Below are positions 22,641 to 33,320 of a stretch of 64,000 bases of DNA, piece after piece. The notes under the pieces were generated by a model, which worked only from the letters and a program-made list of their open reading frames with translations, searched no databases and was not told the origin of the DNA. The position numbers and the translations under genes were made by a program. Every line of letters begins with the position of its first letter. The stretch's first letter is position 1. This stretch comes from Yersinia hibernica (GTDB taxonomy: Bacteria; Pseudomonadota; Gammaproteobacteria; Enterobacterales; Enterobacteriaceae), in contig NZ_CP032487.1 of NCBI RefSeq assembly GCF_004124235.1, positions 1,302,001 to 1,366,000 on the forward strand, read 5' to 3'.

Positions 22641-22662
22641 AAATAGAACATAATTTCACTTT
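22641..22662 (-). promoter_or_regulatory. KdgR-like operator upstream of pectate lyase
   Basis: AAATAGAACATAATTTCACT fits the KdgR consensus (imperfect palindrome, TGAAA...TTTCA) at about 15 of 20 positions. It lies 45-66 bases before the pel start, where a promoter operator is expected. Confidence 0.45.
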
Positions 22663-23226
22663 AAATAAAATGATGTTTATATTAACTGGGTTAAATCAAC
22701 AATAAATACTATTAAGTTATTTTTATATGGGCCTATTCACTATTTTCTGATTTTAAAATGGGATGTATTGCTATCAGTTAAACTTATTAAGAAGATAAAA
22801 GCGTTGTAATGATAGGGAAAAGCACTGTCAGTATCATAAATTTTATTAATATACTGCTAGAGGTGGCAGCAATGATAACGTAACTCACACACTTTGCTGG
22901 GTAATTCCGGTGGGTAATATTGTGAGAGTGAAGAGGTTGATTTAATCGGCAGAGTCGCCGCACATGACTTGCCGCCGTTACTGATAAATAACAACAGAGC
23001 AATAGGCTTGCGAACCGGCTCGAAAAACGTACATGTAACACTGCAATTGCCGTAATAGCACGGGTTCCCAACTGGGTTTTTTTCACAATTGTGATACATT
23101 GAAAAGACTATCTGAGTCTATGATGAAGTCGCTGACCAGACTTGCTTTGAACCCAAAATTTGGGGCAAAACGACCATAAATATAGACTTGATAATCATAT
23201 TCACTGATGACGTCAAAAGGGTTTTT
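22663..23226. other. pel-pepN intergenic region
   Basis: About 560 bases, AT-rich near pel and more balanced near pepN; it should hold the divergent promoters. Overlapping frames on the minus strand (up to 99 codons) have no ribosome-binding site and unlikely composition. I recognise no element here. Confidence 0.4.
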
Positions 23227-25842
23227 ATGACACAACAGCCGCAAGCTAAATACCGCCACGATTATAAATCGCCGGATTACACTATCACCGATATCGATCT
23301 GGATTTTGCCCTTAATGCACAAAAAACGACGGTAACGGCGGTTAGTAAGGTAAAACGTCAAACAGCAGACGTGACACCGCTGGTTTTGGACGGTGAAGAT
23401 TTAACGCTTATTAGTATCAGCGTTGATGGGCGAGCATGGCCACATTATCATTTACAAAGCAACTCACTGGTTATTGAGCAATTACCTGCGCATTTTACAC
23501 TGACAATCGTCAATGAAATTCACCCTGCAACGAATAGTGCACTTGAGGGCTTATATCTTTCCGGTGATGCACTTTGTACACAATGTGAAGCCGAAGGTTT
23601 CCGTCATATTACTTATTATCTCGACCGCCCTGATGTATTGGCGCGTTTTACAACTCGCATTGTTGCCGATAAGTCACTTTACCCTTATTTACTTTCCAAC
23701 GGGAACCGTGTGGATCAGGGGATTTTGGCTGATGGTCGCCATTGGGTTAAATGGGAAGACCCGTTCCCGAAACCTTGTTATCTATTTGCATTAGTTGCGG
23801 GTGATTTTGATGTCTTACGCGATAAGTTCATTACTCGCTCTGGCCGCGAAGTCGCGCTGGAGCTTTTTGTTGATCGCGGTAATCTGGATCGCGCCGATTG
23901 GGCAATGACCTCATTGAAGAACGCCATGAAATGGGATGAAACCCGTTTTGGCCTGGAATATGACCTCGACATTTATATGATTGTGGCGGTTGATTTCTTC
24001 AATATGGGGGCCATGGAAAATAAAGGGCTGAACGTATTCAACTCAAAATATGTTTTGGCAAAAGCAGAAACGGCGACAGATAAAGATTATCTAAATATTG
24101 AAGCTGTTATTGGCCATGAATATTTCCATAACTGGACAGGTAACCGCGTTACTTGCCGTGATTGGTTCCAATTAAGCCTGAAAGAAGGACTGACGGTATT
24201 CAGAGACCAAGAATTTAGCTCTGATTTAGGTTCGCGTGCGGTTAATCGCATAGAAAACGTCCGGGTGATGCGGGCGGCACAGTTTGCCGAAGATGCCAGC
24301 CCGATGGCTCACGCTATTCGTCCAGATAAAGTCATTGAGATGAATAACTTCTATACCTTGACCGTGTACGAAAAAGGGTCAGAGGTGATCAGGATGATGC
24401 ATACTTTACTGGGGGAGCAGCAATTCCAGGCTGGCATGCAACTCTATTTTGAGCGCCATGATGGCAGTGCCGCGACCTGTGATGACTTTGTACAGGCAAT
24501 GGAAGATGCCTCTAATGTCGATTTGTCTTTATTCCGCCGCTGGTATAGCCAATCTGGCACACCAATACTGACTGTCCGTGACGATTATGATGCTGAAAAG
24601 CAGCAATATCATCTACATGTTAGCCAAAAAACATTACCCACCGCTGACCAGCCGGAAAAACTGCCACTGCATATCCCATTGGATATTGAGCTGTATGACG
24701 GCAAAGGTAATGTAATTGCATTACAGAGAAACGGTTTACCGGTTCACCATGTTCTGAATGTGACAGAGCTTGAGCAGACTTTCACCTTTGATAATGTTGA
24801 GCACCCGCCTATCCCGTCTCTACTACGCGAATTCTCTGCGCCAGTTAAATTGGATTACACCTACAGTGACCAGCAGCTCACTTTCTTGATGCAGCATGCC
24901 CGCAATGAATTCTCGCGTTGGGATGCGGCACAAAGTCTGCTGGCAACATATATCAAACTCAATGTTGCTAAATATCAACAGAAACAGCCCCTGAGTTTAC
25001 CTAGTCATGTGGCCGATGCTTTCCGTGCAATATTGCTTGATGAAAATCTTGATCCTGCCCTGGCAGCACAAATTCTGACATTGCCGTCGGAAAATGAAAT
25101 TGCGGAGCTGTTTGCGACTATTGATCCGCTAGCAATCAGCGCAGTACATGAAGCCATTACCCGTTGTTTGGCAAATGAATTGGCTGATGAATTATTAGCC
25201 GTCTATGTAGCAAATATAACTCCAGAATATCGAATTGAGCACAGCGATATCGCTAAGCGAGCATTACGCAATACATGCCTGAGTTATTTGGCGTTTGGTG
25301 ATGTGGAGTTTGCAAATAAGCTTGTCTCTTCCCAATATCACCAAGCTGATAATATGACGGACTCGTTGGCGGCATTGGCAGCCGCTGTTGCTGCACAACT
25401 CCCTTGCTGTGATGAATTGCTGGCAGCCTTTGATGTGCGCTGGAACCATGATGGTTTGGTGATGGATAAATGGTTTGCTCTGCAAGCAACCAGCCCGGCG
25501 GCAGATGTTTTGGCACAAGTGCGTGGATTGCTGAAACACTCGGCATTTAGCTTGAGTAACCCAAATCGTACCCGTTCGTTGATTGGTAGTTTTGCTTCCG
25601 GTAATCCGGCAGCATTCCATGCTGCGGACGGCAGCGGTTATCAATTCCTAGTAGAAATACTCAGTGATTTGAATACCCGTAACCCACAAGTTGCTGCTCG
25701 CTTGATTGAACCATTAATTCGTTTGAAGCGATATGATTCAGGGCGTCAGGCTTTGATGCGGCAGGCTCTGGAGCAATTGAAAACATTGGATAATTTATCT
25801 GGTGACTTGTACGAGAAGATAACCAAAGCATTAGCGGCCTAA
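23227..25842 (+). CDS. pepN: aminopeptidase N
   Basis: Zn-dependent M1 aminopeptidase, the main cytosolic aminopeptidase of enterobacteria. The start at 23227 (MTQQPQAKYRHDYKSP, with AAGGG 5 bases upstream) gives 871 residues, against 870 in E. coli. The exopeptidase motif GAMEN is at 261-265 and the zinc motif HEYFH at 297-301 with Glu320 in LKEGLTVF. The C-terminal helical domain is complete. In E. coli the ssu operon separates pepN from pyrD; here pyrD follows directly. Confidence 0.97.
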   Translation: MTQQPQAKYRHDYKSPDYTITDIDLDFALNAQKTTVTAVSKVKRQTADVTPLVLDGEDLTLISISVDGRAWPHYHLQSNSLVIEQLPAHFTLTIVNEIHPATNSALEGLYLSGDALCTQCEAEGFRHITYYLDRPDVLARFTTRIVADKSLYPYLLSNGNRVDQGILADGRHWVKWEDPFPKPCYLFALVAGDFDVLRDKFITRSGREVALELFVDRGNLDRADWAMTSLKNAMKWDETRFGLEYDLDIYMIVAVDFFNMGAMENKGLNVFNSKYVLAKAETATDKDYLNIEAVIGHEYFHNWTGNRVTCRDWFQLSLKEGLTVFRDQEFSSDLGSRAVNRIENVRVMRAAQFAEDASPMAHAIRPDKVIEMNNFYTLTVYEKGSEVIRMMHTLLGEQQFQAGMQLYFERHDGSAATCDDFVQAMEDASNVDLSLFRRWYSQSGTPILTVRDDYDAEKQQYHLHVSQKTLPTADQPEKLPLHIPLDIELYDGKGNVIALQRNGLPVHHVLNVTELEQTFTFDNVEHPPIPSLLREFSAPVKLDYTYSDQQLTFLMQHARNEFSRWDAAQSLLATYIKLNVAKYQQKQPLSLPSHVADAFRAILLDENLDPALAAQILTLPSENEIAELFATIDPLAISAVHEAITRCLANELADELLAVYVANITPEYRIEHSDIAKRALRNTCLSYLAFGDVEFANKLVSSQYHQADNMTDSLAALAAAVAAQLPCCDELLAAFDVRWNHDGLVMDKWFALQATSPAADVLAQVRGLLKHSAFSLSNPNRTRSLIGSFASGNPAAFHAADGSGYQFLVEILSDLNTRNPQVAARLIEPLIRLKRYDSGRQALMRQALEQLKTLDNLSGDLYEKITKALAA

Positions 25843-25891
25843 CTCGCCTGTCTGCAAAAATAAATAATTTGCAGACATTATTGTTTAAATA

Positions 25892-25921
25892 ATAGGGGGC
25901 ATAACGGCCCTCTATTTTTTT
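25892..25921 (+). terminator. pepN terminator
   Basis: ATAGGGGGC, loop ATAACG, GCCCTCTAT with one G-U pair, followed by TTTTTTT. Confidence 0.88.
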
Positions 25922-25982
25922 GTCATGATAATTATTAACACCGCGGTAACTTTAGAAAGTCGGGTCTTTGCATGGCTTTACT

Positions 25983-25998
25983 TCGCAAACGTTTACTT
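25983..25998 (+). promoter_or_regulatory. PurR box upstream of pyrD
   Basis: TCGCAAACGTTTACTT matches the PurR consensus ACGCAAACGTTTTCNT at all but two defined positions, 64 bases before the pyrD start. PurR represses pyrD in E. coli. Confidence 0.75.
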
Positions 25999-26061
25999 TC
26001 CTGAAAGATGAATTTACCATTCCCGCATCAACGGCTAGTCACCGCTCGCTCAGGAGATAAC

Positions 26062-27072
26062 ATGTATTACCCACTTGTCAAAAAAGCACTCTTTCAGCTT
26101 GATCCAGAACGTGCCCATGAATTCACTTTTCGTCAGCTAAAACGGGTTACCGGCACACCACTTCAATTTTTGGTTAGCCAATCAGTGCCGACCAAGCCGG
26201 TAAGTTGTATGGGCCTGTCATTTAAAAATCCATTAGGTTTGGCTGCTGGTTTGGATAAAGACGGTGAGTGTATTGATGCTCTTGGGGCCATGGGGTTTGG
26301 CTTTATTGAGGTCGGCACGGTAACGCCACGGCCACAGTCAGGGAATGATAAACCAAGATTGTTTCGGATCGTCGAGGCTGAAGGTTTGATCAATCGTATG
26401 GGATTTAATAATCATGGGGTTGATAACTTAATTGATAACGTCAAAAAATCACATTTTGGCGGTATTTTAGGCATTAATATTGGTAAGAATAAAGATACTC
26501 CGGTAGAACAAGGCAAAGAAGATTACTTGATTTGTATGGATAAAGTTTATCCATATGCTGGATATATCGCGATTAATATTTCATCGCCAAATACTCCTGG
26601 GTTAAGATCTCTTCAGTATGGTGAAGCACTGGATGATTTGTTAGCCGCAATTAAAAATAAGCAAACTGAATTACATCAGCGGCATCATAAGTATGTTCCG
26701 GTGGCGGTAAAGATCGCACCAGATCTTACAGAAGAAGAATTGATCCAAATAGCGGACAGTTTGGTTCGTCATAATATAGATGGTGTTATTGCCACTAATA
26801 CAACTTTAGACCGTTCTCTTATTCAGGGATTAAATTATTGCGAGCAAGCCGGTGGATTAAGTGGCCGACCATTACAATTACGCAGCACTGAAGTGATTCG
26901 CCGCTTATCACAAGAACTGCAAGGCCGCTTACCTATTATCGGTGTAGGTGGAATTGACTCAGTTACTGCTGCTCGTGAAAAAATGGCCGCGGGTGCTTCA
27001 TTGATTCAAATTTATTCTGGATTTATCTTCCACGGCCCACGTTTGATTAAGAATATCATTACTCATATCTAA
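26062..27072 (+). CDS. pyrD: dihydroorotate dehydrogenase (quinone)
   Basis: Class 2, membrane-associated FMN enzyme oxidising dihydroorotate to orotate with quinone as acceptor, the fourth step of pyrimidine synthesis. CAGGAG lies directly before the ATG at 26062 ([16 protein letters not shown]), giving 336 residues as in E. coli; the frame extends 18 codons further but without support. An N-terminal amphipathic helix region for membrane contact is present. Motifs include [31 protein letters not shown] and the catalytic Ser within it, and GVGGIDS for FMN phosphate. Confidence 0.97.
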   Translation: MYYPLVKKALFQLDPERAHEFTFRQLKRVTGTPLQFLVSQSVPTKPVSCMGLSFKNPLGLAAGLDKDGECIDALGAMGFGFIEVGTVTPRPQSGNDKPRLFRIVEAEGLINRMGFNNHGVDNLIDNVKKSHFGGILGINIGKNKDTPVEQGKEDYLICMDKVYPYAGYIAINISSPNTPGLRSLQYGEALDDLLAAIKNKQTELHQRHHKYVPVAVKIAPDLTEEELIQIADSLVRHNIDGVIATNTTLDRSLIQGLNYCEQAGGLSGRPLQLRSTEVIRRLSQELQGRLPIIGVGGIDSVTAAREKMAAGASLIQIYSGFIFHGPRLIKNIITHI

Positions 27073-27246
27073 TTATTTATCTTCTTTACTTGCTTGGGGG
27101 TTTATTTATTCCCCCAGCTCGTCTATATTTTGTTCCTATAGATTAAATATACATCAAAAACCTTATATGAATTTAGTCTCATTTGGCGAGTGAAACTCTT
27201 GGTCATTGAGCCAATGATGTTGGCGGCAGAGTGGGAAGGATAAAAT

Positions 27247-27798
27247 ATGCGGATTAAACCGGATGACAAATGGCGTTGGTATTTTGATACCGAACATGAC
27301 CGACTCATGTTGGATTTAGCTAATGGTATGATATTTCGCTCGCGTTTCCCGTCTAAAATGTTAACTCCTGATGCGTTTGATGAGAGTGCATTTTGTGTTG
27401 ATGATGCTGCGCTTTATTTTGAATTTGAAGATCAATGCCGCCAAATTAAAATGGGCCATGAGCAACGTTCAGAATTGATATTAAATGCTTTGGTTGCATT
27501 TCGTTTTCTAAAACCATTAATGCCTAAAAGCTGGTATTTTGCACAACAGCCAAAAACTTGGTTGCCACAGAATGCTGAACTGGCGACAGTAACCGTATTA
27601 GATAGCGGTGAAGATATTAGTTTGTTGGTGGTTGAATCGGGTGAATCTGCAAGTTTGTGTTTATTGGCACAATCTCAGGTGATATTAGCCGGGCGTCAGT
27701 TAGTATTGGGTGACGCGATAAAGATAATGAATGACCGTTTGCTGCCGCTAGTCATTGAACAGACATACACCGCGCCAGCTTACGACCGGGCGATGTAA
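27247..27798 (+). CDS. zapC: cell division protein ZapC
   Basis: FtsZ-ring stabilising protein that promotes lateral bundling of FtsZ filaments. Length is 183 residues (about 180 in E. coli). The N-terminus [14 protein letters not shown] and the segments [21 protein letters not shown] and [12 protein letters not shown] are characteristic. A good ribosome-binding site (AAGGA) precedes the ATG. The gene is convergent with ycbX, 66 bases apart. Confidence 0.95.
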   Translation: MRIKPDDKWRWYFDTEHDRLMLDLANGMIFRSRFPSKMLTPDAFDESAFCVDDAALYFEFEDQCRQIKMGHEQRSELILNALVAFRFLKPLMPKSWYFAQQPKTWLPQNAELATVTVLDSGEDISLLVVESGESASLCLLAQSQVILAGRQLVLGDAIKIMNDRLLPLVIEQTYTAPAYDRAM

Positions 27799-27864
27799 TA
27801 TCCATTATCTTTCAAGCAACAGCTGTATTAGCTGCCTAACTGATGTCAGTGAGCCGGGGCTCTC

Positions 27865-28977
27865 TTATTTGCCGCTGAGAGTAATATCCCCTTTAGGTAT
27901 ACAACTGCAACAAAGAATCGTCCCGTCATTACCTATAGCACTCTGTTTTAAAGGTGAGACATCACCATTGATTAAGGTAATTCTGCAACTGCCGCATATT
28001 CCTGCCCGACAGGAGTAAGGAATACGGATATTTTGTTGCTCCAGTTGTTCTAATAATACCTGCTGGTTATTACCATTAAAGCGGATGCCATTATATTCAA
28101 TAGACAACGTTTTCGATTGGTCTTGTGGCGCGGCTAAGCTCTCAACCACGGCACCGGTACTATAGGGGCGTGGCGGTTTGGTTGACAAAATTTCCACTTC
28201 ATCCCCAACCCGAATAATTCCACTGTTCCTGGCCACCATATTCTGGCCAAAATCGATATCACCATTCTCAGCAGTTCGGAATGTTTGCAGTGTTTGCAAT
28301 GGTTCGCCAGTTGGATGCTTCCGCCCACGCTCAATGCTAACCGTGGTTAATACGCAGCGACTGCATGGTTTGACCAAATCAAAGGTAATATCGCCCACGC
28401 GGATAACCTGCCAACTGTCTTCTGCAAATGCACTGGCCCCTGTCACGACTAAATTAGGACGAAACTGTTCCAACTTAATACTGCCGGGGCAGCGTTGCTG
28501 CAATTCTTTAAATGAAGCTTCATTTATCAATAAATAAGGGAAGCCATCTGCAAATGACAGCGGAATTTCCGGCATGGGTTTTACCCGCCGGGTTAATTCT
28601 GTCCCGAGCCAGCGCAATTGTACTTCTCGCTGAAAATAGCCGCTTAGCCAGTTGTTGATAGCAGCAGGCGCAATTAGCGCGGTAAAATGATTTCCCCAAA
28701 CTTCAGTTGGGGCAGCATTGGCTAAAAAATCATTAAAGCGGATATTGGCACTCTCGCCATCGGGGGCGGTGAGATATAAACCATCTGACATTAACGCGGG
28801 GGTAAACATCACCATCTTCGGATATTGGCGCGCGGTAATGAAAGTGCCATCTGGCTCAGTAATCATAAATACGCGGTCAAAGGCTAACCCGCTGCTGCTG
28901 ACTTGGGCATGAGAAAGCTGCAAGCCACGCATAGATTTTACCGGATGAACATAGAGCCGGGAGAGGGTAATCACCAT
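27865..28977 (-). CDS. ycbX: YcbX, MOSC-domain 2Fe-2S N-hydroxylamine reductase component
   Basis: Molybdenum-cofactor protein that protects against N-hydroxylated base analogues such as 6-N-hydroxylaminopurine. Length is 370 residues. MOSC_N beta-barrel at about 1-120 ([11 protein letters not shown]), MOSC domain at about 125-270 with the conserved Cys in [13 protein letters not shown], and a plant-type 2Fe-2S ferredoxin domain at the C-terminus with CRAGICGSC and CCSC. It is divergent from rlmL. Confidence 0.94.
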   Translation of the reverse strand: MVITLSRLYVHPVKSMRGLQLSHAQVSSSGLAFDRVFMITEPDGTFITARQYPKMVMFTPALMSDGLYLTAPDGESANIRFNDFLANAAPTEVWGNHFTALIAPAAINNWLSGYFQREVQLRWLGTELTRRVKPMPEIPLSFADGFPYLLINEASFKELQQRCPGSIKLEQFRPNLVVTGASAFAEDSWQVIRVGDITFDLVKPCSRCVLTTVSIERGRKHPTGEPLQTLQTFRTAENGDIDFGQNMVARNSGIIRVGDEVEILSTKPPRPYSTGAVVESLAAPQDQSKTLSIEYNGIRFNGNNQQVLLEQLEQQNIRIPYSCRAGICGSCRITLINGDVSPLKQSAIGNDGTILCCSCIPKGDITLSGK

Positions 28978-29076
28978 TACCTCCGTGCGAGTATTAAATT
29001 AGAGGGAGCAACTTTATGACAAGCTGCTGGGATTAGCTATAATGCGCAACAATTTTCTTTTTGGTGATAGTGCGAT

Positions 29077-31197
29077 ATGAACTCTCTGTTTGCCAGCACG
29101 GCGCGTGGACTGGAAGAACTGTTAAAAAGCGAACTCGAAGCGCTGGGCGCTCACGACTGTAAAATAGTGCAGGGTGGGGTACATTTTCAGGGCGACGATC
29201 GACTCATGTACCAAAGCCTGTTGTGGAGCCGATTGGCTTCACGCATTTTGTTACCGCTCAACGAATTCAAAGTTTACAGTGACTTAGACTTGTATCTTGG
29301 GGTGCAAGCCATTGATTGGCCGTCAATCTTTGGGGTAGATAAAACTTTCGCCGTACATTTTAGCGGTGTGAATGATGAAATCCGCAATAGCCAGTATGGG
29401 GCATTAAAAGTCAAAGATGCCATCGTGGATAGCTTTACCCGCAAACTGGATCAGCGCCCGACGGTAGCTAAACAGCAGCCAGATATCCGGGTGAATGTGT
29501 TCCTGCAACGGGATATGGCCAGTGTAGCACTTGACCTCAGTGGTGAGGGGCTACATCAGCGCGGTTATCGTGATCTGACGGGGCAAGCGCCACTAAAAGA
29601 AAATCTGGCGGCAGCGATTATCCAACGTTCGGGTTGGCAGCTGGGTACCCCGATGGTTGACCCGATGTGTGGTTCCGGTACGTTGCTGATTGAAGCTGCG
29701 ATGATGGCCTCTGACCGGGCTCCGGGTCTGCATCGTGCGCATTGGGGCTTTACCGCCTGGAGTGCGTTTAACGAAGCGCTGTGGCGCGAATTGACGGCTG
29801 AAGCGCAAGTTCGTGCGCGTCGTGGTTTGCAAGAAACAGCGTCTCGCTTCTTTGGGGCAGATATTGATCGCCGGGTTATTGAGATGGCGCGGGCCAATGC
29901 GCGCCGTGCCGGGGTATCAGAACTGATTACCTTTAATGCTAATGACGTCAGTAAGCTGGTGAATCCATTACCCGAAGGGCCGGTGGGGACAGTTATCAGT
30001 AACCCGCCTTATGGTGAGCGGTTGGAAAGTGAACCTGCGCTGATTGCACTGCACAATATGCTTGGGCGCATCATGAAAACGGCATTCGGTGGCTGGCGTT
30101 TGTCACTGTTCAGCGCATCGCCTGAATTGCTCAGCTGCTTGCAGTTACGTGCTGAGCGCGAATTCAAAGCTAAAAATGGCCCATTGGATTGTGTGCAGAA
30201 AAACTACCAGTTAGCGGCTAATGCACAAGGTGCTGCGGGTGTTCAGGTGGCGGAAGATTATGCCAATCGCCTGCGTAAGAATGTGAAAAAGCTGGATAAG
30301 TGGGCTAAGCAGCAGGGCATTGAATGTTACCGTTTGTATGATGCCGATTTGCCGGATTACAACGTGGCAGTCGACCGTTATGGTAGCAAGGTTGTCGTGC
30401 AGGAATATGCGCCGCCGAAGACGATTGATGCCCAAAAAGCGCGTCAGCGCCTGTTTGATGTGATTAATGCCACTTTGGCTGTGCTGAATTTGCCATCCAA
30501 TCAGTTGGTGTTGAAAACTCGCGAACGTCAGAAAGGGAAAAGCCAATACGAGAAATTAGCCCAGAAAGGCGAGTTCCTGCTGGTGAGTGAATATAATGCC
30601 AAGCTATGGGTTAACCTAACTGATTACCTTGATACCGGTTTGTTCCTTGACCACCGCATTGCTCGTCAAATGCTGGGCAAAATGAGTCAGGGTAAAGATT
30701 TTCTTAACTTGTTTGCTTATACCGGCACTGCCAGTGTCCATGCAGGTCTGGGCGGTGCGCGCAGCACGACCACAGTTGATATGTCGCGTACTTATCTGGA
30801 ATGGGCTGAGAAAAACCTGCGCGCCAATGGCTTAACTGGCCAACAACATCGTCTGATTCAAGCTGATTGCCTCTCATGGCTGAGTAACACCGATGAGCAA
30901 TTCGATGTGATTTTTATTGATCCGCCGACATTCTCTAACTCCAAACGAATGGAGACCACCTTTGATGTTCAGCGCGATCATTTAATCTTAATGAAAGAAC
31001 TTAAACGGTTATTGCGCCGTCAGGGAACCATTATGTTCTCGAATAATAAGCGCGGTTTCCAGATGGATTTGGCCGGTATAGCTGCGTTAGGGCTGGAAGC
31101 GAAAGAAATCACAGCGCAAACGCAATCTGAAGACTTTGCCCGTAACCGTCAAATTCACAACTGCTGGCTGGTCACCCACAGCCGCGAGGAAAAGTAA
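29077..31197 (+). CDS. rlmL: 23S rRNA bifunctional methyltransferase RlmKL
   Basis: Fused enzyme: the N-terminal half makes m2G2445 and the C-terminal half m7G2069 in 23S rRNA. Length is 706 residues (702 in E. coli). THUMP domain at about 45-155, first methyltransferase with [13 protein letters not shown] (about 190) and catalytic NPPYGERL (309-316), second methyltransferase with [13 protein letters not shown] (about 545) and DPPTFSNS (615-622). uup follows after 5 bases, implying an operon. Confidence 0.97.
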   Translation: MNSLFASTARGLEELLKSELEALGAHDCKIVQGGVHFQGDDRLMYQSLLWSRLASRILLPLNEFKVYSDLDLYLGVQAIDWPSIFGVDKTFAVHFSGVNDEIRNSQYGALKVKDAIVDSFTRKLDQRPTVAKQQPDIRVNVFLQRDMASVALDLSGEGLHQRGYRDLTGQAPLKENLAAAIIQRSGWQLGTPMVDPMCGSGTLLIEAAMMASDRAPGLHRAHWGFTAWSAFNEALWRELTAEAQVRARRGLQETASRFFGADIDRRVIEMARANARRAGVSELITFNANDVSKLVNPLPEGPVGTVISNPPYGERLESEPALIALHNMLGRIMKTAFGGWRLSLFSASPELLSCLQLRAEREFKAKNGPLDCVQKNYQLAANAQGAAGVQVAEDYANRLRKNVKKLDKWAKQQGIECYRLYDADLPDYNVAVDRYGSKVVVQEYAPPKTIDAQKARQRLFDVINATLAVLNLPSNQLVLKTRERQKGKSQYEKLAQKGEFLLVSEYNAKLWVNLTDYLDTGLFLDHRIARQMLGKMSQGKDFLNLFAYTGTASVHAGLGGARSTTTVDMSRTYLEWAEKNLRANGLTGQQHRLIQADCLSWLSNTDEQFDVIFIDPPTFSNSKRMETTFDVQRDHLILMKELKRLLRRQGTIMFSNNKRGFQMDLAGIAALGLEAKEITAQTQSEDFARNRQIHNCWLVTHSREEK

Positions 31198-31202
31198 AAA
31201 CT

Positions 31203-33116
31203 ATGTCGTTAATTAGCATGTCCGGTGCCTGGCTGTCGTTCAGCGATGCACCAATATTGGATAATACTGAATTGCATATTGAGGCAAACGAGCGCGTTTG
31301 TCTGGTGGGGCGCAATGGTGCGGGCAAATCCACCTTGCTGAAAATTCTGAGTAAAGAAGTTCCCTTGGATGATGGCCGCATTATCTATGAGCAAGATTTG
31401 ATTGTTGCTCGCTTGCAGCAAGACCCCCCGCGCAATGTTGCCGGAACAGTGTTTGATTTTGTGGCTGAGGGCGTACAAGAGCAGGCTGAGCATCTGAAAG
31501 CCTACCATGCTACGTTGCACCAGGTGGAACTTGACCCGAGTGAAAAGAACCTTAATCGCCTGGCCGCATTACAGGAAATTCTGGACCATCAGGGCTTATG
31601 GCAATTAGACAGCCGGATTCAGGAAGTGCTGGTGCAACTGGGCTTATCGGCGGATGCTGAGCTTTCGTCACTGTCTGGTGGTTGGTTGCGTAAAGCGGCA
31701 TTGGGCCGCGCGCTGGTGAGTTCACCAAAAGTGCTGCTGCTGGATGAGCCGACCAACCACTTGGATATCGAAACGATTAATTGGCTGGAAGGCTTTTTGA
31801 AAGAGTTCCAGGGCAGCATTGTCTTTATCTCCCATGACCGCTCCTTTATCCGTGCTATGGCCACGCGTATTGTCGACCTAGACCGCGGCAAATTGGTGTC
31901 ATGGCCAGGTAATTACGAACTGTATCTTGCCAGCAAAGAAGAAGCCCTCCGGGTTGAAGAGCTGCAAAATGCCGAGTTTGACCGCAAATTGGCGCAAGAA
32001 GAAGTCTGGATTCGCCAGGGCATCAAAGCTCGGCGCACCCGTAATGAGGGGCGTGTTCGCGCGCTGAAAGCATTACGGATGGAGCGCTCACAGCGCCGTG
32101 AAGTGATGGGTACGGCCAAGATGCAAGTGGAAGAAACGGTGCGCTCGGGCAAAATTGTCTTTGATCTGGAAAATGTGAATTATCAGATTGATGGCAAAGT
32201 GCTGGTGAAAGATTTCACGGCCCAAGTACAGCGTGGCGATAAAATTGCGCTGGTGGGGCCGAATGGCTGTGGTAAAACCACCTTGCTGAAACTGATGCTC
32301 GGTCAGCTTAAAGCCGATAGCGGTAAAGTGCATTGTGGCACTAAACTGGAGGTGGCCTATTTTGATCAGCATCGTGCCGAGTTGGATCCAGAACGCACAG
32401 TGATGGATAACTTGGCTGAAGGTAAGCAGGAAGTGATGGTCAATGGCCGTTCCCGCCATGTTCTGGGCTATCTGCAAGACTTCCTATTCCACCCGAAACG
32501 CGCCATGACGCCAGTAAAAGCTTTGTCTGGTGGTGAACGTAACCGACTGTTATTGGCTAAGTTATTCCTTAAACCCAGCAACTTGTTGATTCTCGATGAA
32601 CCGACCAATGACCTAGATGTGGAAACGCTAGAACTGTTGGAGGAGATGGTTGATAGCTATCAGGGCACTGTACTGTTGGTCAGCCATGATCGTCAATTCG
32701 TTGATAACTCGGTGACGGAGTGCTGGATTTTTGAGGGCAATGGCCAAATTAGCAGCTTCGTGGGCGGGTATTATGATGCTCACCAGCAGCGCGCCGAGGC
32801 GAAACCTATTCGTCAGGTAGCCGCTAAAGTGGAAGATACCAAAGCTGTTGCTCCCGCAAAAAGTCCGGCACCTGCGGCAAAGCGCCCCGGCAAACTGAGT
32901 TATAACTTGCAACGCGAGCTGGATCAGTTACCGCAGAAACTAGAAGAGTTGGAAAATGAAATCAGTGGGTTACAGGCAGAAGTCAGCCATGCAGACTTCT
33001 TCTCCCGCCCACATGAAGAGACACAGCAGGTTTTGAAAGCCTTAGCAGATGCCGAACAAGCTTTGGAAGTTGCATTTAGCCGCTGGGAAGAGCTGGAAGC
33101 TCAGAAAAATGGCTAA
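31203..33116 (+). CDS. uup: ABC-F ATPase Uup
   Basis: Soluble ABC-F protein acting on the ribosome, with branched-DNA binding; it lowers precise transposon excision in E. coli. Length is 637 residues. Two ABC domains: Walker A GRNGAGKST (about 36-44) and GPNGCGKTT (about 352-360), signatures LSGGWLRK and LSGGERNR, Walker B LLLDEPTNHLD and LILDEPTNDLD. A Pro/Ala-rich linker at about 545-570 leads to a C-terminal coiled-coil domain. Confidence 0.96.
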   Translation: MSLISMSGAWLSFSDAPILDNTELHIEANERVCLVGRNGAGKSTLLKILSKEVPLDDGRIIYEQDLIVARLQQDPPRNVAGTVFDFVAEGVQEQAEHLKAYHATLHQVELDPSEKNLNRLAALQEILDHQGLWQLDSRIQEVLVQLGLSADAELSSLSGGWLRKAALGRALVSSPKVLLLDEPTNHLDIETINWLEGFLKEFQGSIVFISHDRSFIRAMATRIVDLDRGKLVSWPGNYELYLASKEEALRVEELQNAEFDRKLAQEEVWIRQGIKARRTRNEGRVRALKALRMERSQRREVMGTAKMQVEETVRSGKIVFDLENVNYQIDGKVLVKDFTAQVQRGDKIALVGPNGCGKTTLLKLMLGQLKADSGKVHCGTKLEVAYFDQHRAELDPERTVMDNLAEGKQEVMVNGRSRHVLGYLQDFLFHPKRAMTPVKALSGGERNRLLLAKLFLKPSNLLILDEPTNDLDVETLELLEEMVDSYQGTVLLVSHDRQFVDNSVTECWIFEGNGQISSFVGGYYDAHQQRAEAKPIRQVAAKVEDTKAVAPAKSPAPAAKRPGKLSYNLQRELDQLPQKLEELENEISGLQAEVSHADFFSRPHEETQQVLKALADAEQALEVAFSRWEELEAQKNG

Positions 33117-33203
33117 ACATCTGTTTTCGCCGGGCTGTTAAATGATGTGCTATACGATAGTATGTTTATTGTTATATTAGCACCATAATAATAGACATTT
33201 AAC

Positions 33204-33300
33204 TATACCCAATAGGCCTCAATGTGCAGGAAGATGGCTGACATAACTCACTGATTCTGGTGAGCTAAAACAGCTAACACTCCTGCACTTTGACGAGTTG
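33204..33300. repeat. degenerate ERIC element before pqiA
   Basis: The uup-pqiA gap holds a segment running from TATACCCAATAGGCC through ACTCACTGATTCTGGTGAGC and CAGCTAACACTCCTGCA. The central inverted repeat and the CAGCTAACAC...CTGCA arm are those of ERIC/IRU elements, but the copy is shortened and diverged. Confidence 0.55.
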
Positions 33301-33320
33301 AGGGGAAATACAGATAAGCC

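Noticed and set aside
22787..23099. Two overlapping minus-strand frames between pel and pepN
   Set aside because: No Shine-Dalgarno sequence and random-looking composition.
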